64,000 bases of DNA from positions 3,100,001 through 3,164,000 of the forward strand of contig NZ_CP011533.1 in NCBI RefSeq assembly GCF_001704275.1, read 5' to 3'. Position 1 is the first letter of the stretch. Every line of letters begins with the position of its first letter. This document shows positions 8,564-17,779 of the stretch, one piece after another. The notes beneath the pieces were generated by a model. It had not been told where the DNA came from. It was given only the letters and a program-made list of their open reading frames with translations, and did no database searches. The stretch comes from Streptomyces noursei ATCC 11455. Its GTDB lineage: Bacteria > Actinomycetota > Actinomycetes > Streptomycetales > Streptomycetaceae. The position numbers were made by a program, and so were the translations under genes.

Positions 8564-8626
8564 AGGCCCCGATGGCGCCCGATCCTTCAGGAGCGATCCA
8601 TGGCACAGCGGCGCAACGCGGCGCGG

Positions 8627-9697
8627 CTAGTCCGCGGCGGCGTCCAGCACCACCACGTCCTCGGCGGCGAACGAGATCCCCACCCGGTCTCCCGTCTCCG
8701 GTGCCTCGTGGAGTGGGCACGCCGCCTCCATCTGCGGCCCGCCCGATGGTTGGAGCAACAGCGCGACATGCGTGCCGCGGAACGTCCGGGCCTCGACCGT
8801 GCAGGGCAGGCCGTCCGCAGTCGAGGTCAGCCGGACGCCGGCCGGGCGTACGAGCAGCCGGCAGGGGCCGTCCGGAGTGCCGGCCGGCACCGGCACCTTG
8901 CCCCACGGGGTGGCGGCGGCCTCGCCCTGCACGGTCGCCTCGACCACATTGTCGAAGCCGAGGAAGCGGGCGACGAACGCGGTGGCGGGCCGCTGCCAGA
9001 CCTCCAGTGGGGTGCCGCTCTGCGCGATCCGACCGTCCCGCATCACCACGACCCGGTCGGCGAGCGCGAACGCCTCCCCCTGGTCATGGGTGACGGCAAG
9101 CACCGTCGTCCCCAACTCGCCGAAGAGTCGGCGCAGTTCGACGACGAGGCGCTCGCGCAGCCCTCGGTCCAGTTGTCCGAGCGGCTCGTCCAGCATCAGC
9201 AGGCGTGGGCTCGGGGCGAGTGCGCGGGCCAGCGCGACCCGCTGCTGCTCGCCGCCGGACAGCGATGCCACGGCCCTGCGCTGGGCACCCGGCAGCCCGA
9301 CGAGGTCCAGCAGTTCGGTGACGGTGCGCTCCTGGTCGGCGCGGGAGGTTCGCCGCATCCGCAGCCCGAAGGCGACATTGCCCGCGACATCGCGCTGCGG
9401 GAAGAGCTGGTGGTCCTGGAACATCAAACCGACGCCGCGCCGATGGGTGGGGATCGCCGCCTGATCGCGCCCTTCCAGCAGGACCGTGCCCTCGTCGGCG
9501 TGCTGCAGCCCGGCCACCACCCGGAGCAGGGTGGACTTGCCGCTGCCGCTGGGGCCCAGGACACAGACGATCTCGTGCGCGGCGACGTCGAGATCGACCG
9601 CGTCGAGGGCGGGTGCCGTGCCGGGCGCGCCGAAGCGGACGGTGACGCCGTCCAGTCGCAGCATGTGCGGTGCCGCGGTCTGGGCCTGTGCCGTCAT
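8627..9697 (-). CDS. ABC transporter ATP-binding protein of TPP-regulated importer
   Basis: A 356-residue ABC ATPase. Walker A is GPSGSGKST at 48-56, the signature is SLSGGEQQR near 145, Walker B is LLMLDEP near 170 and the switch histidine is in AVTHDQGEA. The residues after about 240 form a regulatory OB-like C-terminal domain typical of importers of the Fe3+/spermidine/thiamine type. It is the last gene of a three-gene operon behind a TPP riboswitch, so it is most likely the ThiQ-type motor for thiamine or a thiamine precursor. Its ATG directly follows the permease stop with no intervening base. Confidence 0.85.
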   Translation of the reverse strand: MTAQAQTAAPHMLRLDGVTVRFGAPGTAPALDAVDLDVAAHEIVCVLGPSGSGKSTLLRVVAGLQHADEGTVLLEGRDQAAIPTHRRGVGLMFQDHQLFPQRDVAGNVAFGLRMRRTSRADQERTVTELLDLVGLPGAQRRAVASLSGGEQQRVALARALAPSPRLLMLDEPLGQLDRGLRERLVVELRRLFGELGTTVLAVTHDQGEAFALADRVVVMRDGRIAQSGTPLEVWQRPATAFVARFLGFDNVVEATVQGEAAATPWGKVPVPAGTPDGPCRLLVRPAGVRLTSTADGLPCTVEARTFRGTHVALLLQPSGGPQMEAACPLHEAPETGDRVGISFAAEDVVVLDAAAD

Positions 9698-11437
9698 CTA
9701 GAACTCCCCGGAGTGGTCGATGGGAAGGCGTTCCAGGGCCAGCAGGGCGGCCGCGCACACCACCATCAAGATGGTCGAAAGGGCCATTGCCTGGCCGTAG
9801 TTGAACTCCCCCGCGCGGCTCAGCAGCCGTGTCACGGCCACCGGCAGGGTGGGCTGGTCCGGCCGTGCGATGAAGACGGTCGCACCGAACTCGCCGAGCG
9901 ACACGGCGAACGCGAAGCCCGCCGCGATGAGCAGCGCCCGCCGCACCATCGGCAGGTCCACCTCGCGCCAGACCTGCCAGGGCGAGGCGCCGAGGACGGC
10001 CGCTGCCTCCCGCAGTCGACTGTCGACGGAGCGCAGCACGGGCAGCATCGTGCGGACCACGAACGGCACGCCCACCAGGGCCTGGGCGAGCGGCACCAGC
10101 CACCACGAGGACCGCAGGTCCAGCGGCGGCTTGTCGAGGCTGATCAGAAAGCCGAAGCCGACGGTCACGGCCGACACGCCGAGAGGCAGCATCAGCAGCC
10201 CGTCGAAACCGCGCAGGAGTCTGGTGATCGCCGGTGTCCGTCCGGACGTCCCGGGCTCCGGCCGGGAGCGGGTCAGCGCGGCCGCCGCCAGACCACCGAC
10301 CAGCAGCGCGATCGCGGTGGCCGCGGCACCGTAGGCGAGGGAGTTCCAGAGGGCGTCGAGGGGGGCGACGGCGAAGGTGCTGTCGGCGGACGCCGCGGAC
10401 CGCAGCGTCTCGTAGAAGGCCAGGCCGTAGCCGTCGGGCCCGGCGAAAGACCGCTCGACGAGCACGGCCAGCGGCAGGACGAGCAGCACGGCGATGACCG
10501 CGAGCGTGCCCCACAGCAGCGCCCACTGGCCGGGGCCGTGCGGCCGACGGGTGGTCAGGGAGGCGTCGACGAGCCGCAGGGTGGATTCGCGGCGCCGTAC
10601 CGTCCAGGCGTGCAGCGCCAACAGCCCCAGTACGGCGGCGAACTGGATCACGGTCAGTACGGCCGCGGTGGGCAGGTCCAGGAAGTCGGCGGTCTGCCGG
10701 TAGATCTCCACCTCCAGGGTGGAGAAGGTGGGACCGCCCAGGATCTGCACGACACCGAAGGAGGTGAAGGTGAAGAGGAACACCATCAGCGCCGCGGCGG
10801 CCACGGCCGGTCCCAGCGCGGGCAGCGTCACCTTCCGCCAGGCGGCGAACCGTCCGGCTCCCAGGACCCGGGCCGCCTCTTCCTGCCGCGGGTCGAGCTG
10901 GGCCCAGAGCCCGCCGACGGTGCGCACGACGACGGCGTAGTTGAAGAAGACGTGCGCCAACAGGATCGCCCACACCGAGGTGTCCAGCCGCACGCCCCAC
11001 AGCTCGTCGAGCAAGCCGCCCCGGCCGACCAGCGCCAGGAAGGCGGCGCCGACGACGACGGTCGGCAGCACGAACGGCACTGCCACCGCGGCCCGCAGCA
11101 ACTGTTTGCCGGGGAAGTCGAAGCGCGCGAAGACGTAGGCGCCGGGCAGAGCGACCACCAGCGTCAACACGGTCGAGGCGGCGGCCTGCCACAGGGTGAA
11201 CCACAGCACGTGGAGGATGTCCGGGTCGCTGAGGACGGCCCCGAACCTGCCGAGCTGCCACTGCCCGCCGTCCTTCACCCCCCGTCCGACGATCTCGACG
11301 ACGGGGTAGGCGAAGAACAGGGCGAAGAAGACGAGCGGCAGGGCCATCAGGCCGAGCCGCGCCGCCGTTCCGCGCGCGGGCCCCCTTCGGCGGGTGGGGG
11401 CTACTTCAGAACGAGCGAGGACCACTGCTTGATCCAC
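9698..11437 (-). CDS. ABC transporter permease, ThiP-like fused double permease
   Basis: A protein of up to 579 residues with two binding-protein-dependent permease modules in tandem, each with about six transmembrane helices and an EAA-type cytoplasmic loop (EEAARVLGAGRFAAWRKV in the first half, REAAAVLGASPWQVWREVD in the second). This fused layout is that of ThiP and FbpB-like permeases. The start is uncertain: GTG 11437 (or 11425) overlaps the end of the binding-protein gene and gives coupled translation, while ATG 11347 (MALPLVFFALFFAYP) would begin right at the first helix. It works with the binding protein upstream and the ATPase downstream. Confidence 0.85.
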   Translation of the reverse strand: MDQAVVLARSEVAPTRRRGPARGTAARLGLMALPLVFFALFFAYPVVEIVGRGVKDGGQWQLGRFGAVLSDPDILHVLWFTLWQAAASTVLTLVVALPGAYVFARFDFPGKQLLRAAVAVPFVLPTVVVGAAFLALVGRGGLLDELWGVRLDTSVWAILLAHVFFNYAVVVRTVGGLWAQLDPRQEEAARVLGAGRFAAWRKVTLPALGPAVAAAALMVFLFTFTSFGVVQILGGPTFSTLEVEIYRQTADFLDLPTAAVLTVIQFAAVLGLLALHAWTVRRRESTLRLVDASLTTRRPHGPGQWALLWGTLAVIAVLLVLPLAVLVERSFAGPDGYGLAFYETLRSAASADSTFAVAPLDALWNSLAYGAAATAIALLVGGLAAAALTRSRPEPGTSGRTPAITRLLRGFDGLLMLPLGVSAVTVGFGFLISLDKPPLDLRSSWWLVPLAQALVGVPFVVRTMLPVLRSVDSRLREAAAVLGASPWQVWREVDLPMVRRALLIAAGFAFAVSLGEFGATVFIARPDQPTLPVAVTRLLSRAGEFNYGQAMALSTILMVVCAAALLALERLPIDHSGEF

Positions 11438-12480
11438 TGGTCACGGTTCTTGTTGATCGTCTCCGGTGCGAGCGTCGCCGGCTTGTCGATCGTCGCGCCG
11501 TAGCGGGTGAACAGCTCCGGCACCTTGGCGTCCTTGCGTGCCGGGTTGACGAACATCTGCAGTGGCATGTCCTCCTGGAACTTCTTCGACAGGAGGAAGT
11601 CGAGCAGCGCCTTGCCGCCCTTCTCGTTCTTGGCGCCCTTGAGCAGACCGCCGAATTCGATCTGCCGGAAGCAGGTGCCGGTCGCGACGCCAGTCGGGGC
11701 CTCCTTGGGCGCGGGCGTCTTGCCCATCACCTCGGCGGGCGGGCTGGAGGCATAGGAGACCACCAGTGGCTTGTCGCCCTTGCCCTTGCCGGCCGCGGAG
11801 CCCGAGAAGCGTTCGTTGTACGCCTGCTCCCAGCTGTTGACGACCTCGACGCCGTTGGCCTTGAGCTTCTTCCAGTAGTCCGACCAGCCCGCCTCGCCGT
11901 GGCTCGCGATGGTGCCGAGTTGGAAGGCGAGCCCCGGAGAGGAGGTGGCGGAGTTCTCCGTGACGAGCAGCCCCTTGTACTGCGGCTTGAGCAGGTCGTC
12001 GAAGCTCTGCGGCGGCGTGAGCTTGTGCTCGGTGAAATAGGCGCGGTCGTAGTTGACGCAGATGTCGCCGTAGTCGAGGGGCGTGACCCGGTGGGCGTCC
12101 TTGTCGAGCTGGAGGTCGGCGGGGACGCTGTCGAGGCCCTGGGCCTTGTAGGGGGTGAAGAGACCGGCGTTCAGACCGCGGGAGAGCAGCGCGTTGTCGA
12201 TCCCGAAGAAGACGTCGCCCTGCGGATTGTCCTTGGACAGGATCGCCTTGTTGACGGCCTCGCCGGCGTCGCCGCCCTTGATCATCTTGACCTTGTAGCC
12301 GCTCTCCTTCTCGAAGGCGGCCAGAACGGACTTGGAGGCGTTGAACGAGTCATGGCTGACGAGCGTGACGGTCTTGGCGTCCGCGCTGCCGCTGGTTCCC
12401 GAGCTGCCGCACCCGGCGAGTGCGGTCATGCCGGCCGCGGCGGCGAGCGCTGCCGCGGTGATCCTGCTGGTGGTGCTCAC
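11401..12480 (-). CDS. Thiamine ABC transporter substrate-binding lipoprotein
   Basis: A 359-residue extracellular solute-binding protein of the thiamine-binding ThiB-like type. The signal peptide ends in a lipobox LAGC with lipidated Cys24, then TVTLVSHDSFNASKSVLAAFEKESG begins the mature ligand-binding fold. Internal landmarks include GDVFFGIDNALL and DYGDICVNYDR. The start is GTG 12480 with a near-perfect RBS AGGAGGAAATCA. The longer open frame to 12633 runs through the riboswitch and is not coding. The TPP riboswitch upstream supports thiamine or a pyrimidine precursor as ligand. It heads the operon with the permease and ATPase. Confidence 0.88.
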   Translation of the reverse strand: MSTTSRITAAALAAAAGMTALAGCGSSGTSGSADAKTVTLVSHDSFNASKSVLAAFEKESGYKVKMIKGGDAGEAVNKAILSKDNPQGDVFFGIDNALLSRGLNAGLFTPYKAQGLDSVPADLQLDKDAHRVTPLDYGDICVNYDRAYFTEHKLTPPQSFDDLLKPQYKGLLVTENSATSSPGLAFQLGTIASHGEAGWSDYWKKLKANGVEVVNSWEQAYNERFSGSAAGKGKGDKPLVVSYASSPPAEVMGKTPAPKEAPTGVATGTCFRQIEFGGLLKGAKNEKGGKALLDFLLSKKFQEDMPLQMFVNPARKDAKVPELFTRYGATIDKPATLAPETINKNRDQWIKQWSSLVLK

Positions 12481-12488
12481 TGATTTCC

Positions 12489-12504
12489 TCCTGGCTGGCC
12501 AGGA
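12489..12504 (-). promoter_or_regulatory. SD-sequestering hairpin of the TPP riboswitch operon
   Basis: In the mRNA, TCCTGG (12504-12499) can pair with CCAGGA (12494-12489) around a 4-nt loop. The second arm overlaps the AGGAGG Shine-Dalgarno (12492-12487) of the binding-protein gene. A second, longer-range pairing, GCCCCGCCC (12576-12568) with GGGCGGGGC (12522-12514), lies between this hairpin and the aptamer. Together they look like a translational expression platform. No U tract follows, so transcription termination is less likely. Confidence 0.5.
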
Positions 12505-12597
12505 AGAGACGCGGCCCCGCCCGGTGCCCGCTGCGTTCTGCGTCGGTGACGTACGGCAACGGACGGTGGGCGGGGCGCAACAGCATGAGTGACGACC

Positions 12598-12698
12598 GAA
12601 CTTCCTACCCGGAATGACCCGGGCGAGGTTCAAGGGTCTGCGGGCGCCGTAGGGCTACGACGTCTCCGCACTCTCAGCGCTGTGGCGCTCCCCTGTCG
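12598..12698 (-). promoter_or_regulatory. TPP riboswitch (THI element)
   Basis: The transcript carries the conserved TPP aptamer elements in order: AGGGGAGCGCC at the start, CTGAGAG (12677-12671), then ACCCTTGAACCT (12637-12626), CCGGGTCATTCCGGG and the closing GTAGGAAG. These are the pyrimidine- and pyrophosphate-binding segments of this riboswitch class. It lies about 117 nt upstream of the GTG of the substrate-binding protein and is expected to switch the importer off when thiamine pyrophosphate is abundant. Confidence 0.95.
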
Positions 12699-12738
12699 GA
12701 ATGTGCGTTTGTTCGACGACACCGTACCAGCGGGTGGC

Positions 12739-13851
12739 TCAGCGCTCCGAGGCCGCGAGCTGTCCGCAGGCGCCGTCGATCTCCTGGCCCCGGGTGTCCC
12801 GGACGGTCACCGGCACGCCGTGTGCCTCGATGGCCCGTACGAACGCCAGCTCGTCCTCGGGCCGCGAGGCGGTCCACTTCGAGCCCGGCGTCGGATTGAG
12901 CGGAATGAGGTTGACATGGACCCGCTTGCCCTTGAGCAGCCGCCCCAGCAGGTCACCGCGCCACGCATGGTCGTTGATGTCGCGGATCAGGGCGTACTCG
13001 ATCGAGACCCGGCGGCCGGACTTCTCGGCGTACTCCCACGCCGCGTCCAGCACCTCGCGGACCTTCCAGCGGGTGTTGACCGGTACGAGTGTGTCCCGCA
13101 GCTCGTCGTCGGGCGCGTGCAGCGACACCGCGAGGCGGCACTTGAAGCCCTCGTCGGCGAACCGCAGCATCGCCGGGACCAGCCCGACGGTGGAGACGGT
13201 GATGCCGCGCTGGGAGAGGCCCAGGCCGTCCGGCTCGGGGTCGGTCAGCCGCCGGATGGCGCCGACCACCCGCTTGTAGTTGGCGAGCGGCTCCCCCATG
13301 CCCATGAAGACGATGTTGGACAGCCGCGCCGGACCGCCGGGGACCTCGCCGTCGCGCAGCGCCCGCATTCCGTCGACGATCTGGTGCACGATCTCGGCGG
13401 TGGAGAGGTTCCGGTCCAGACCGGCCTGTCCGGTGGCGCAGAACGGGCAGTTCATGCCGCAGCCGGCCTGCGAGGAGATGCACATGGTGACCCGGTCCGG
13501 GTAGCGCATCAGGACGGACTCGACGAGGGTGCCGTCGTGCAGCCGCCACAGGGTTTTGCGGGTGGTGTCGTCGTCGCACGAGATGTGCCGCACCACCGAC
13601 ATCAGGTCCGGCAGCAGCTCCGCCGCCAGCTTCTCGCGGGCCGCTGCGGGGATGTCGGTCCACTCCGCCGGGTCGTGCGCGTAGCGGGCGAAGTAGTGCT
13701 GCGACAGCTGCTTGGCGCGGAACGGCTTCTCACCGATCGCGGCCACCGCCTCCCGGCGCTCGGCCGGACTGAGGTCGGCGAGGTGTCGAGGGGGCTTCTT
13801 GGCGCCGCGGGGGGCGACGAACGTCAGTTCTCCCGGGGCCGGGCGTGCCAT
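12739..13851 (-). CDS. rlmN: 23S rRNA (adenine2503-C2)-methyltransferase
   Basis: A 371-residue radical-SAM methyltransferase that methylates C2 of A2503 in 23S rRNA, and of A37 in some tRNAs. The iron-sulphur cluster motif is CGMNCPFC (Cys131, Cys135, Cys138). Cys363 in DGACGQLA is the likely methyl-carrying cysteine. Further landmarks are [16 protein letters not shown] and the NPTPGS loop. The ATG at 13851 fits the family start and has GAGGAG upstream. It is transcribed in the same direction as cdsA and the thiamine operon, but a terminator separates it from cdsA. Confidence 0.95.
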   Translation of the reverse strand: MARPAPGELTFVAPRGAKKPPRHLADLSPAERREAVAAIGEKPFRAKQLSQHYFARYAHDPAEWTDIPAAAREKLAAELLPDLMSVVRHISCDDDTTRKTLWRLHDGTLVESVLMRYPDRVTMCISSQAGCGMNCPFCATGQAGLDRNLSTAEIVHQIVDGMRALRDGEVPGGPARLSNIVFMGMGEPLANYKRVVGAIRRLTDPEPDGLGLSQRGITVSTVGLVPAMLRFADEGFKCRLAVSLHAPDDELRDTLVPVNTRWKVREVLDAAWEYAEKSGRRVSIEYALIRDINDHAWRGDLLGRLLKGKRVHVNLIPLNPTPGSKWTASRPEDELAFVRAIEAHGVPVTVRDTRGQEIDGACGQLAASER

Positions 13852-13970
13852 GGGCGGAAACTCCTCTGTGCGACGAGGCCGGGCGGCTTCCGCCGACGCG
13901 GAACCAGGGTCCGGACGGGGCCGGAACCAGGAGACCTCACGGATCATCCCCGCGGTCGCGGGGACGGAAA

Positions 13971-13998
13971 GGGCGCGCCGCGAACAAGCGGCGCGCCC
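13971..13998 (-). terminator. cdsA terminator
   Basis: A perfect 10-bp stem GGGCGCGCCG / CGGCGCGCCC with an 8-nt loop lies 21 bp downstream of the cdsA stop. On the minus strand it is followed by TTTCC. Confidence 0.8.
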
Positions 13999-14019
13999 TT
14001 CAAGGGTAACCGGCGGCGC

Positions 14020-15171
14020 TCAGCCCGATCCCACGAAGATCACGAACAGCAGCCAGACCACCGGGGCGGTCGGCAGCAGGGAGTCCAGCCGGTCCATGAT
14101 GCCGCCGTGGCCGGGCAGCAGGGTGCCCATGTCCTTGATGCCCAGATCCCGCTTGATCATGGATTCGCCGAGGTCGCCGAGAGTGGCGCTGACCGCGACG
14201 GCAACGCCGAGCAGCAGCCCCTGCCACCAGGCACCGTTCTTGATCAGGAACTGCATGCACAGCGCGCCGGCCACCATCGCGAAGAGGACCGCGCCGACGA
14301 GCCCCTCACGGGTCTTGCCGGGGCTGATCCGCGGCGCGAGCTTCTTCCTCCCGAAGCGCCAGCCGATCGCGTAGGCGCCGGTGTCGCTGACGACCGTCAG
14401 CAGCAGGAACGTCAGCACCCGCTGCGGCCCGTCGTCCGCGGCGGCCAGCATCAAGGCAACGAACGTCGCCAGGAACGGGACGTAGAACGCCGAGAAGACC
14501 GCGGCCGTGACGTCCCGGAGGTAGTTCTGGGGCGCCTCGGTCATCCGCCAGACGAGGACGGCGAGCGCGGTGAGCGCCATGGCCACCCACGCGCCCTCGG
14601 CGCCGCGCACATACCCGGCGATCACCATGGCGGTGCCGCCGATCGCGAGCGGGACCAGCGGCACCCGGATGTCCTTGCGCTCCGCCAGCCGCGAGGTCAG
14701 TTCCCACAGGCCCACGACGACAGCGATCGCTATGACGCCGATGAACACCGGCTTGTAGACGAAGAGCGACGCAAGGATGACGGCGCCGAGTCCGACGCCG
14801 ACCCCTATGGCGGCGCGCAGATTGCGCCCCGCGCTCTTCTTCTGCGGTTTCACTGGGTCGCTGTCGGACCCGGGGAGCGAGGTGGGCATGGGCTCCTGCG
14901 GCCTGTCGTCGCGGAACAGGGGGCCGCTCAGGCGAGCAGCCCCCCGATGCTCCGGATTGTCCCGGTCATCCCGGATGTCCCGATGGTCATCCTGGTGTCC
15001 GCCCGGCTCGGGCACGATGGGCATGGGCCGAGTCTGCGCCGCGCCGCCCCCGTCGTGCACGGGACCCGCCGGGACGGGAGGCGCCGCCCCGCGCAGCGAG
15101 GCGGCCGATCCGTGGTCGGGCGGTCCCCAATGGCCGGCGCCGGACGGGGTCCCCCAGGATGACTCGTTCAT
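14020..15171 (-). CDS. cdsA: Phosphatidate cytidylyltransferase
   Basis: A 383-residue integral membrane enzyme making CDP-diacylglycerol from phosphatidate and CTP, the entry to phosphatidylglycerol, cardiolipin and phosphatidylinositol. The catalytic C-terminal signature is present: SDTGAYAIGWRFGRKKLAPRISPGKTREG and later GDLGESMIKRDLGIKDMG...HGGIMDRLDS. About eight membrane helices occupy residues 120-380. The N-terminal 110 residues are hydrophilic, rich in Pro, Gly and Asp, longer than in E. coli but usual in Streptomyces. The ATG overlaps the frr stop by one base (TGATG), so it is coupled to frr. Confidence 0.93.
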   Translation of the reverse strand: MNESSWGTPSGAGHWGPPDHGSAASLRGAAPPVPAGPVHDGGGAAQTRPMPIVPEPGGHQDDHRDIRDDRDNPEHRGAARLSGPLFRDDRPQEPMPTSLPGSDSDPVKPQKKSAGRNLRAAIGVGVGLGAVILASLFVYKPVFIGVIAIAVVVGLWELTSRLAERKDIRVPLVPLAIGGTAMVIAGYVRGAEGAWVAMALTALAVLVWRMTEAPQNYLRDVTAAVFSAFYVPFLATFVALMLAAADDGPQRVLTFLLLTVVSDTGAYAIGWRFGRKKLAPRISPGKTREGLVGAVLFAMVAGALCMQFLIKNGAWWQGLLLGVAVAVSATLGDLGESMIKRDLGIKDMGTLLPGHGGIMDRLDSLLPTAPVVWLLFVIFVGSG

Positions 15172-15728
15172 CAGACCTCTAGGAGCTCGGATTCCTTGTG
15201 CTTGAGGAGCTCGTCCACCTGCGCGACGTACTTCGCGGTGGTGTCGTCGAGCTCCTTCTCGGCGCGGCGCACGTCGTCCTCGCCGCTTTCCTTGTCCTTG
15301 ACGAGCTTGTCGAGGGCTTCCTTGGCCTTGCGCCGCACGCTGCGGATCGAGACCTTCGAGTCCTCGGCCTTGTTCTTGGCGACCTTGATGAACTCCTTGC
15401 GGCGCTCCTCGGTCAGCTCGGGGAAGGTCACCCGGATGATGCTGCCGTCGTTGCTCGGGTTGACGCCGAGGTCCGAGTCACGGATCGCCTGCTCGATGTT
15501 GCGCAGCGCGCTCTTGTCGAACGGGGTCACCACGGCCATCCGCGGCTCCGGCACCGAGAACGACGCCAGCTGGTTGATGGGCGTCATGGCACCGTAGTAG
15601 TCCGCCACGATCTTGTTGAACATCGCCGGGTGCGCACGCCCGGTGCGGATCGCGGCGAAGTCCTCCTTGGCGACCACGACGGCCTTCTCCATCTTCTCCT
15701 CGGCTTCGAGGAGGATCTCTTCGATCAC
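15171..15728 (-). CDS. frr: Ribosome recycling factor
   Basis: A 185-residue RRF that, with EF-G, splits post-termination ribosomes. The sequence is collinear with the family: [29 protein letters not shown] at the start, [12 protein letters not shown] in the middle and a long coiled-coil end. The GTG at 15728 gives exactly the usual actinobacterial length and has AGGAG six bases upstream. The longer frame to 15950 overlaps pyrH and is not used. It lies between pyrH and cdsA, the classical order in actinobacteria. The 175-bp gap to pyrH may hold a second promoter. Confidence 0.96.
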   Translation of the reverse strand: MIEEILLEAEEKMEKAVVVAKEDFAAIRTGRAHPAMFNKIVADYYGAMTPINQLASFSVPEPRMAVVTPFDKSALRNIEQAIRDSDLGVNPSNDGSIIRVTFPELTEERRKEFIKVAKNKAEDSKVSIRSVRRKAKEALDKLVKDKESGEDDVRRAEKELDDTTAKYVAQVDELLKHKESELLEV

Positions 15729-15903
15729 CACTTGCTCCTGGTCTTTTCGGTAAGAAGCAGAGCCTCGCCCCTGCCGCGCGTCTTCTCCTGCACGGTGTCC
15801 GACCGGCAGGCGGTTGTCCATCCCCGTACCGAGGTCTTCCCACGACCGGGGGTTGCCGCCCGTACGGGCCGACGCCCGCACGGAATCACGGCAGTTGAGG
15901 CCG

Positions 15904-16674
15904 TCAGGCCCGGGTGTTCTGATCGCTGACGAGCGTGCCGATCTTCTCACCCTTCACCGCACGCGCGATGTTCCCCTCGGCGAGCAGCTCGAACACGAGG
16001 ATCGGGAGCTTGTTGTCCCGGCACAGTGTGATGGCCGTGGCGTCGGCGACCTTCAGGTCGCGGGTGATGACCTCGCCGTATTCGAGGGCGTCGAACTTGA
16101 CCGCGTCCGGGTTCTGCTTGGGGTCGGAGTCGTAGACCCCGTCCACACCGTTCTTGCCCATCAGCATCGCCTCGGCGTCGATCTCCAGGGCGCGCTGTGC
16201 GGCGGTGGTGTCGGTGGAGAAGTACGGCATGCCCATGCCGGCGCCGAAGATGACGACCCGGCCCTTCTCCAGGTGGCGCACCGCGCGCAGCGGGATGTAC
16301 GGCTCCGCGACCTGGCCCATGGTGATCGCCGTCTGGACGCGGGAGTCGATGCCCTCCTTCTCCAGGAAGTCCTGGAGGGCCAGGCAGTTCATGACCGTAC
16401 CGAGCATGCCCATGTAGTCGGAGCGGGCCCGGTCCATACCGCGCTGCTGCAGTTCGGCGCCGCGGAAGAAGTTGCCGCCGCCGATCACGATGGCGATCTC
16501 ATAGCCGTCACGAACCACCGCGGCGATCTCGCGAGCGATGGCGTGCACGACATCGGGGTCGACACCCAGTGCGCCGCCACCGGCGAATGCCTCGCCCGAC
16601 AGCTTCAGAAGGAAGCGGCGCCTGCCGCCGTTCCCGGCTTTGTGTGTGTCCGCGCCGTCGGCACCGTGATTCAT
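15904..16674 (-). CDS. pyrH: UMP kinase
   Basis: A 256-residue hexameric bacterial UMP kinase (amino-acid kinase fold) that phosphorylates UMP to UDP. Motifs are [12 protein letters not shown] at the N-terminus, [11 protein letters not shown] for phosphate binding, [18 protein letters not shown] and [17 protein letters not shown] near the uridine site. The ATG at 16674 is preceded by GAGGAG. In Streptomyces it follows tsf; here a hairpin terminator separates it from tsf, so it may have its own promoter. Confidence 0.96.
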   Translation of the reverse strand: MNHGADGADTHKAGNGGRRRFLLKLSGEAFAGGGALGVDPDVVHAIAREIAAVVRDGYEIAIVIGGGNFFRGAELQQRGMDRARSDYMGMLGTVMNCLALQDFLEKEGIDSRVQTAITMGQVAEPYIPLRAVRHLEKGRVVIFGAGMGMPYFSTDTTAAQRALEIDAEAMLMGKNGVDGVYDSDPKQNPDAVKFDALEYGEVITRDLKVADATAITLCRDNKLPILVFELLAEGNIARAVKGEKIGTLVSDQNTRA

Positions 16675-16702
16675 TGAGCTCTCCTCGTGCACATACGAAG
16701 AA

Positions 16703-16746
16703 GGCCATTGCCGTGGGTCTGGTCAGATCCCTGTCCGGCAATGGCC
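16703..16746 (-). terminator. tsf terminator
   Basis: An 11-bp inverted repeat GGCCATTGCCG (16703-16713) with its complement at 16736-16746 lies downstream of tsf. On the minus strand it is followed by TTCTTCG. Confidence 0.8.
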
Positions 16747-16835
16747 TCCTCGTCACATCTGCGGCCGACCGATGAGCGGTCGACTGCGTACGACCCTAGC
16801 GGGGCCGTAGGTCATTCGCTGCCTTCGCGGCAGGC

Positions 16836-17672
16836 TCAGATGCCGACCTTGATGCGCGAGAAGCGCTTCAGGGTGACACCGGCCTCCTGGAGGACCTTCT
16901 CGACGGACTTCTTGTTGTCGAGCGCGTACGGCTGACCGAGCAGCGTCGCGTCCTTGAAGAAGCCGTTGAGGCGACCCTCGACGATCTTCGGCAGGGCGGC
17001 CTCGGGCTTGCCCTCGGCGCGGGTGGTCTCCTCGGCGACGCGACGCTCGGCCTCGACGACCTCGGCCGGGACGTCCTCCTTGGAGAGGTACTTCGGGGCG
17101 AAGGCGGCGATGTGCTGCGCAATGCCCTTGGCGACCTCGGCGTTGTCCTTGTCGAGCTCGACGAGGACACCGATCTGCGGCGGCAGGTCGGGCATGGTGC
17201 GGTGCATGTACGCCATCACGTAACCGTCGGCGAACTGCGCGAAGCGGTCCAGGACGATCTTCTCGCCGAGGTTGGCGTTGGCCTCGTCGACGAACGCCTG
17301 GACGGTCTTGCCGGCCTCGATCTCGGAGGCGAGCAGAGCCTCGATGTCGGCCGGGTTGGTCTTGGCGACGTGCGCGGCCAGGTCGTTGGCGACGGCCTGG
17401 AACTTCTCACCCTTGGCGACGAAGTCCGTCTCGCACTTCAGCTCAAGGATGAGGCCGGAGGTGTTGTCGTCGGCGATCAGGGAGACCACTGCGCCGTTCT
17501 CGGCGGAGCGGCCCTCGCGCTTGGCGACGCCCTTCTGGCCCTTGACGCGCAGGACCTCAATGGCCTTGTCGACGTTGCCGTCGGCCTCTTCCAGGGCCTT
17601 CTTGCAGTCCATCATGCCGGCGCCGGTCTGCTCGCGGAGCTTCTTGACGTCAGCGGCGGTGTAGTTCGCCAT
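16836..17672 (-). CDS. tsf: Elongation factor Ts
   Basis: A 278-residue guanine nucleotide exchange factor for EF-Tu. The N-terminal module VKKLREQTGAGMMDCKKALEEADGN and the core motif LELKCETDFVAKGEKF are diagnostic. The start is ATG 17672 (MANYTAADVK). It follows rpsB in the usual rpsB-tsf operon, but a very strong hairpin in the 107-bp spacer (17725-17760) probably attenuates read-through. Confidence 0.97.
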   Translation of the reverse strand: MANYTAADVKKLREQTGAGMMDCKKALEEADGNVDKAIEVLRVKGQKGVAKREGRSAENGAVVSLIADDNTSGLILELKCETDFVAKGEKFQAVANDLAAHVAKTNPADIEALLASEIEAGKTVQAFVDEANANLGEKIVLDRFAQFADGYVMAYMHRTMPDLPPQIGVLVELDKDNAEVAKGIAQHIAAFAPKYLSKEDVPAEVVEAERRVAEETTRAEGKPEAALPKIVEGRLNGFFKDATLLGQPYALDNKKSVEKVLQEAGVTLKRFSRIKVGI

Positions 17673-17724
17673 GGTCTGTGAATCTCTTCTCGGAATCGCG
17701 GAAGTCGAAAGATCTACGGGTGGA

Positions 17725-17760
17725 CGGCGGGGGAGGCGCTTGTGGCGCCCTCCCCCGCCG
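17725..17760 (-). terminator. rpsB-tsf intergenic attenuator/terminator hairpin
   Basis: The sequences CGGCGGGGGAGG (17725-17736) and CCTCCCCCGCCG form a GC-only stem extended by an inner GGCGC/GCGCC helix, in the spacer between rpsB and tsf. Within an operon this suggests partial termination, giving more rpsB than tsf transcript. An attenuator between these genes has been described in other Streptomyces (from general knowledge). Confidence 0.8.
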
Positions 17761-17779
17761 TCATCAACCGGTCTTGAGG

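Noticed and set aside
8537..11503. Very long plus-strand open frame (988 codons) over the ABC transporter genes
   Set aside because: It is antisense to three genes with clear domains, and its translation is Gln/Gly/Arg/His-rich without any fold. Such frames are usual opposite high-GC genes.
12481..12633. N-terminal extension of the thiamine-binding protein
   Set aside because: It would run through the TPP riboswitch. The GTG at 12480 has a near-perfect RBS and starts the lipoprotein signal.
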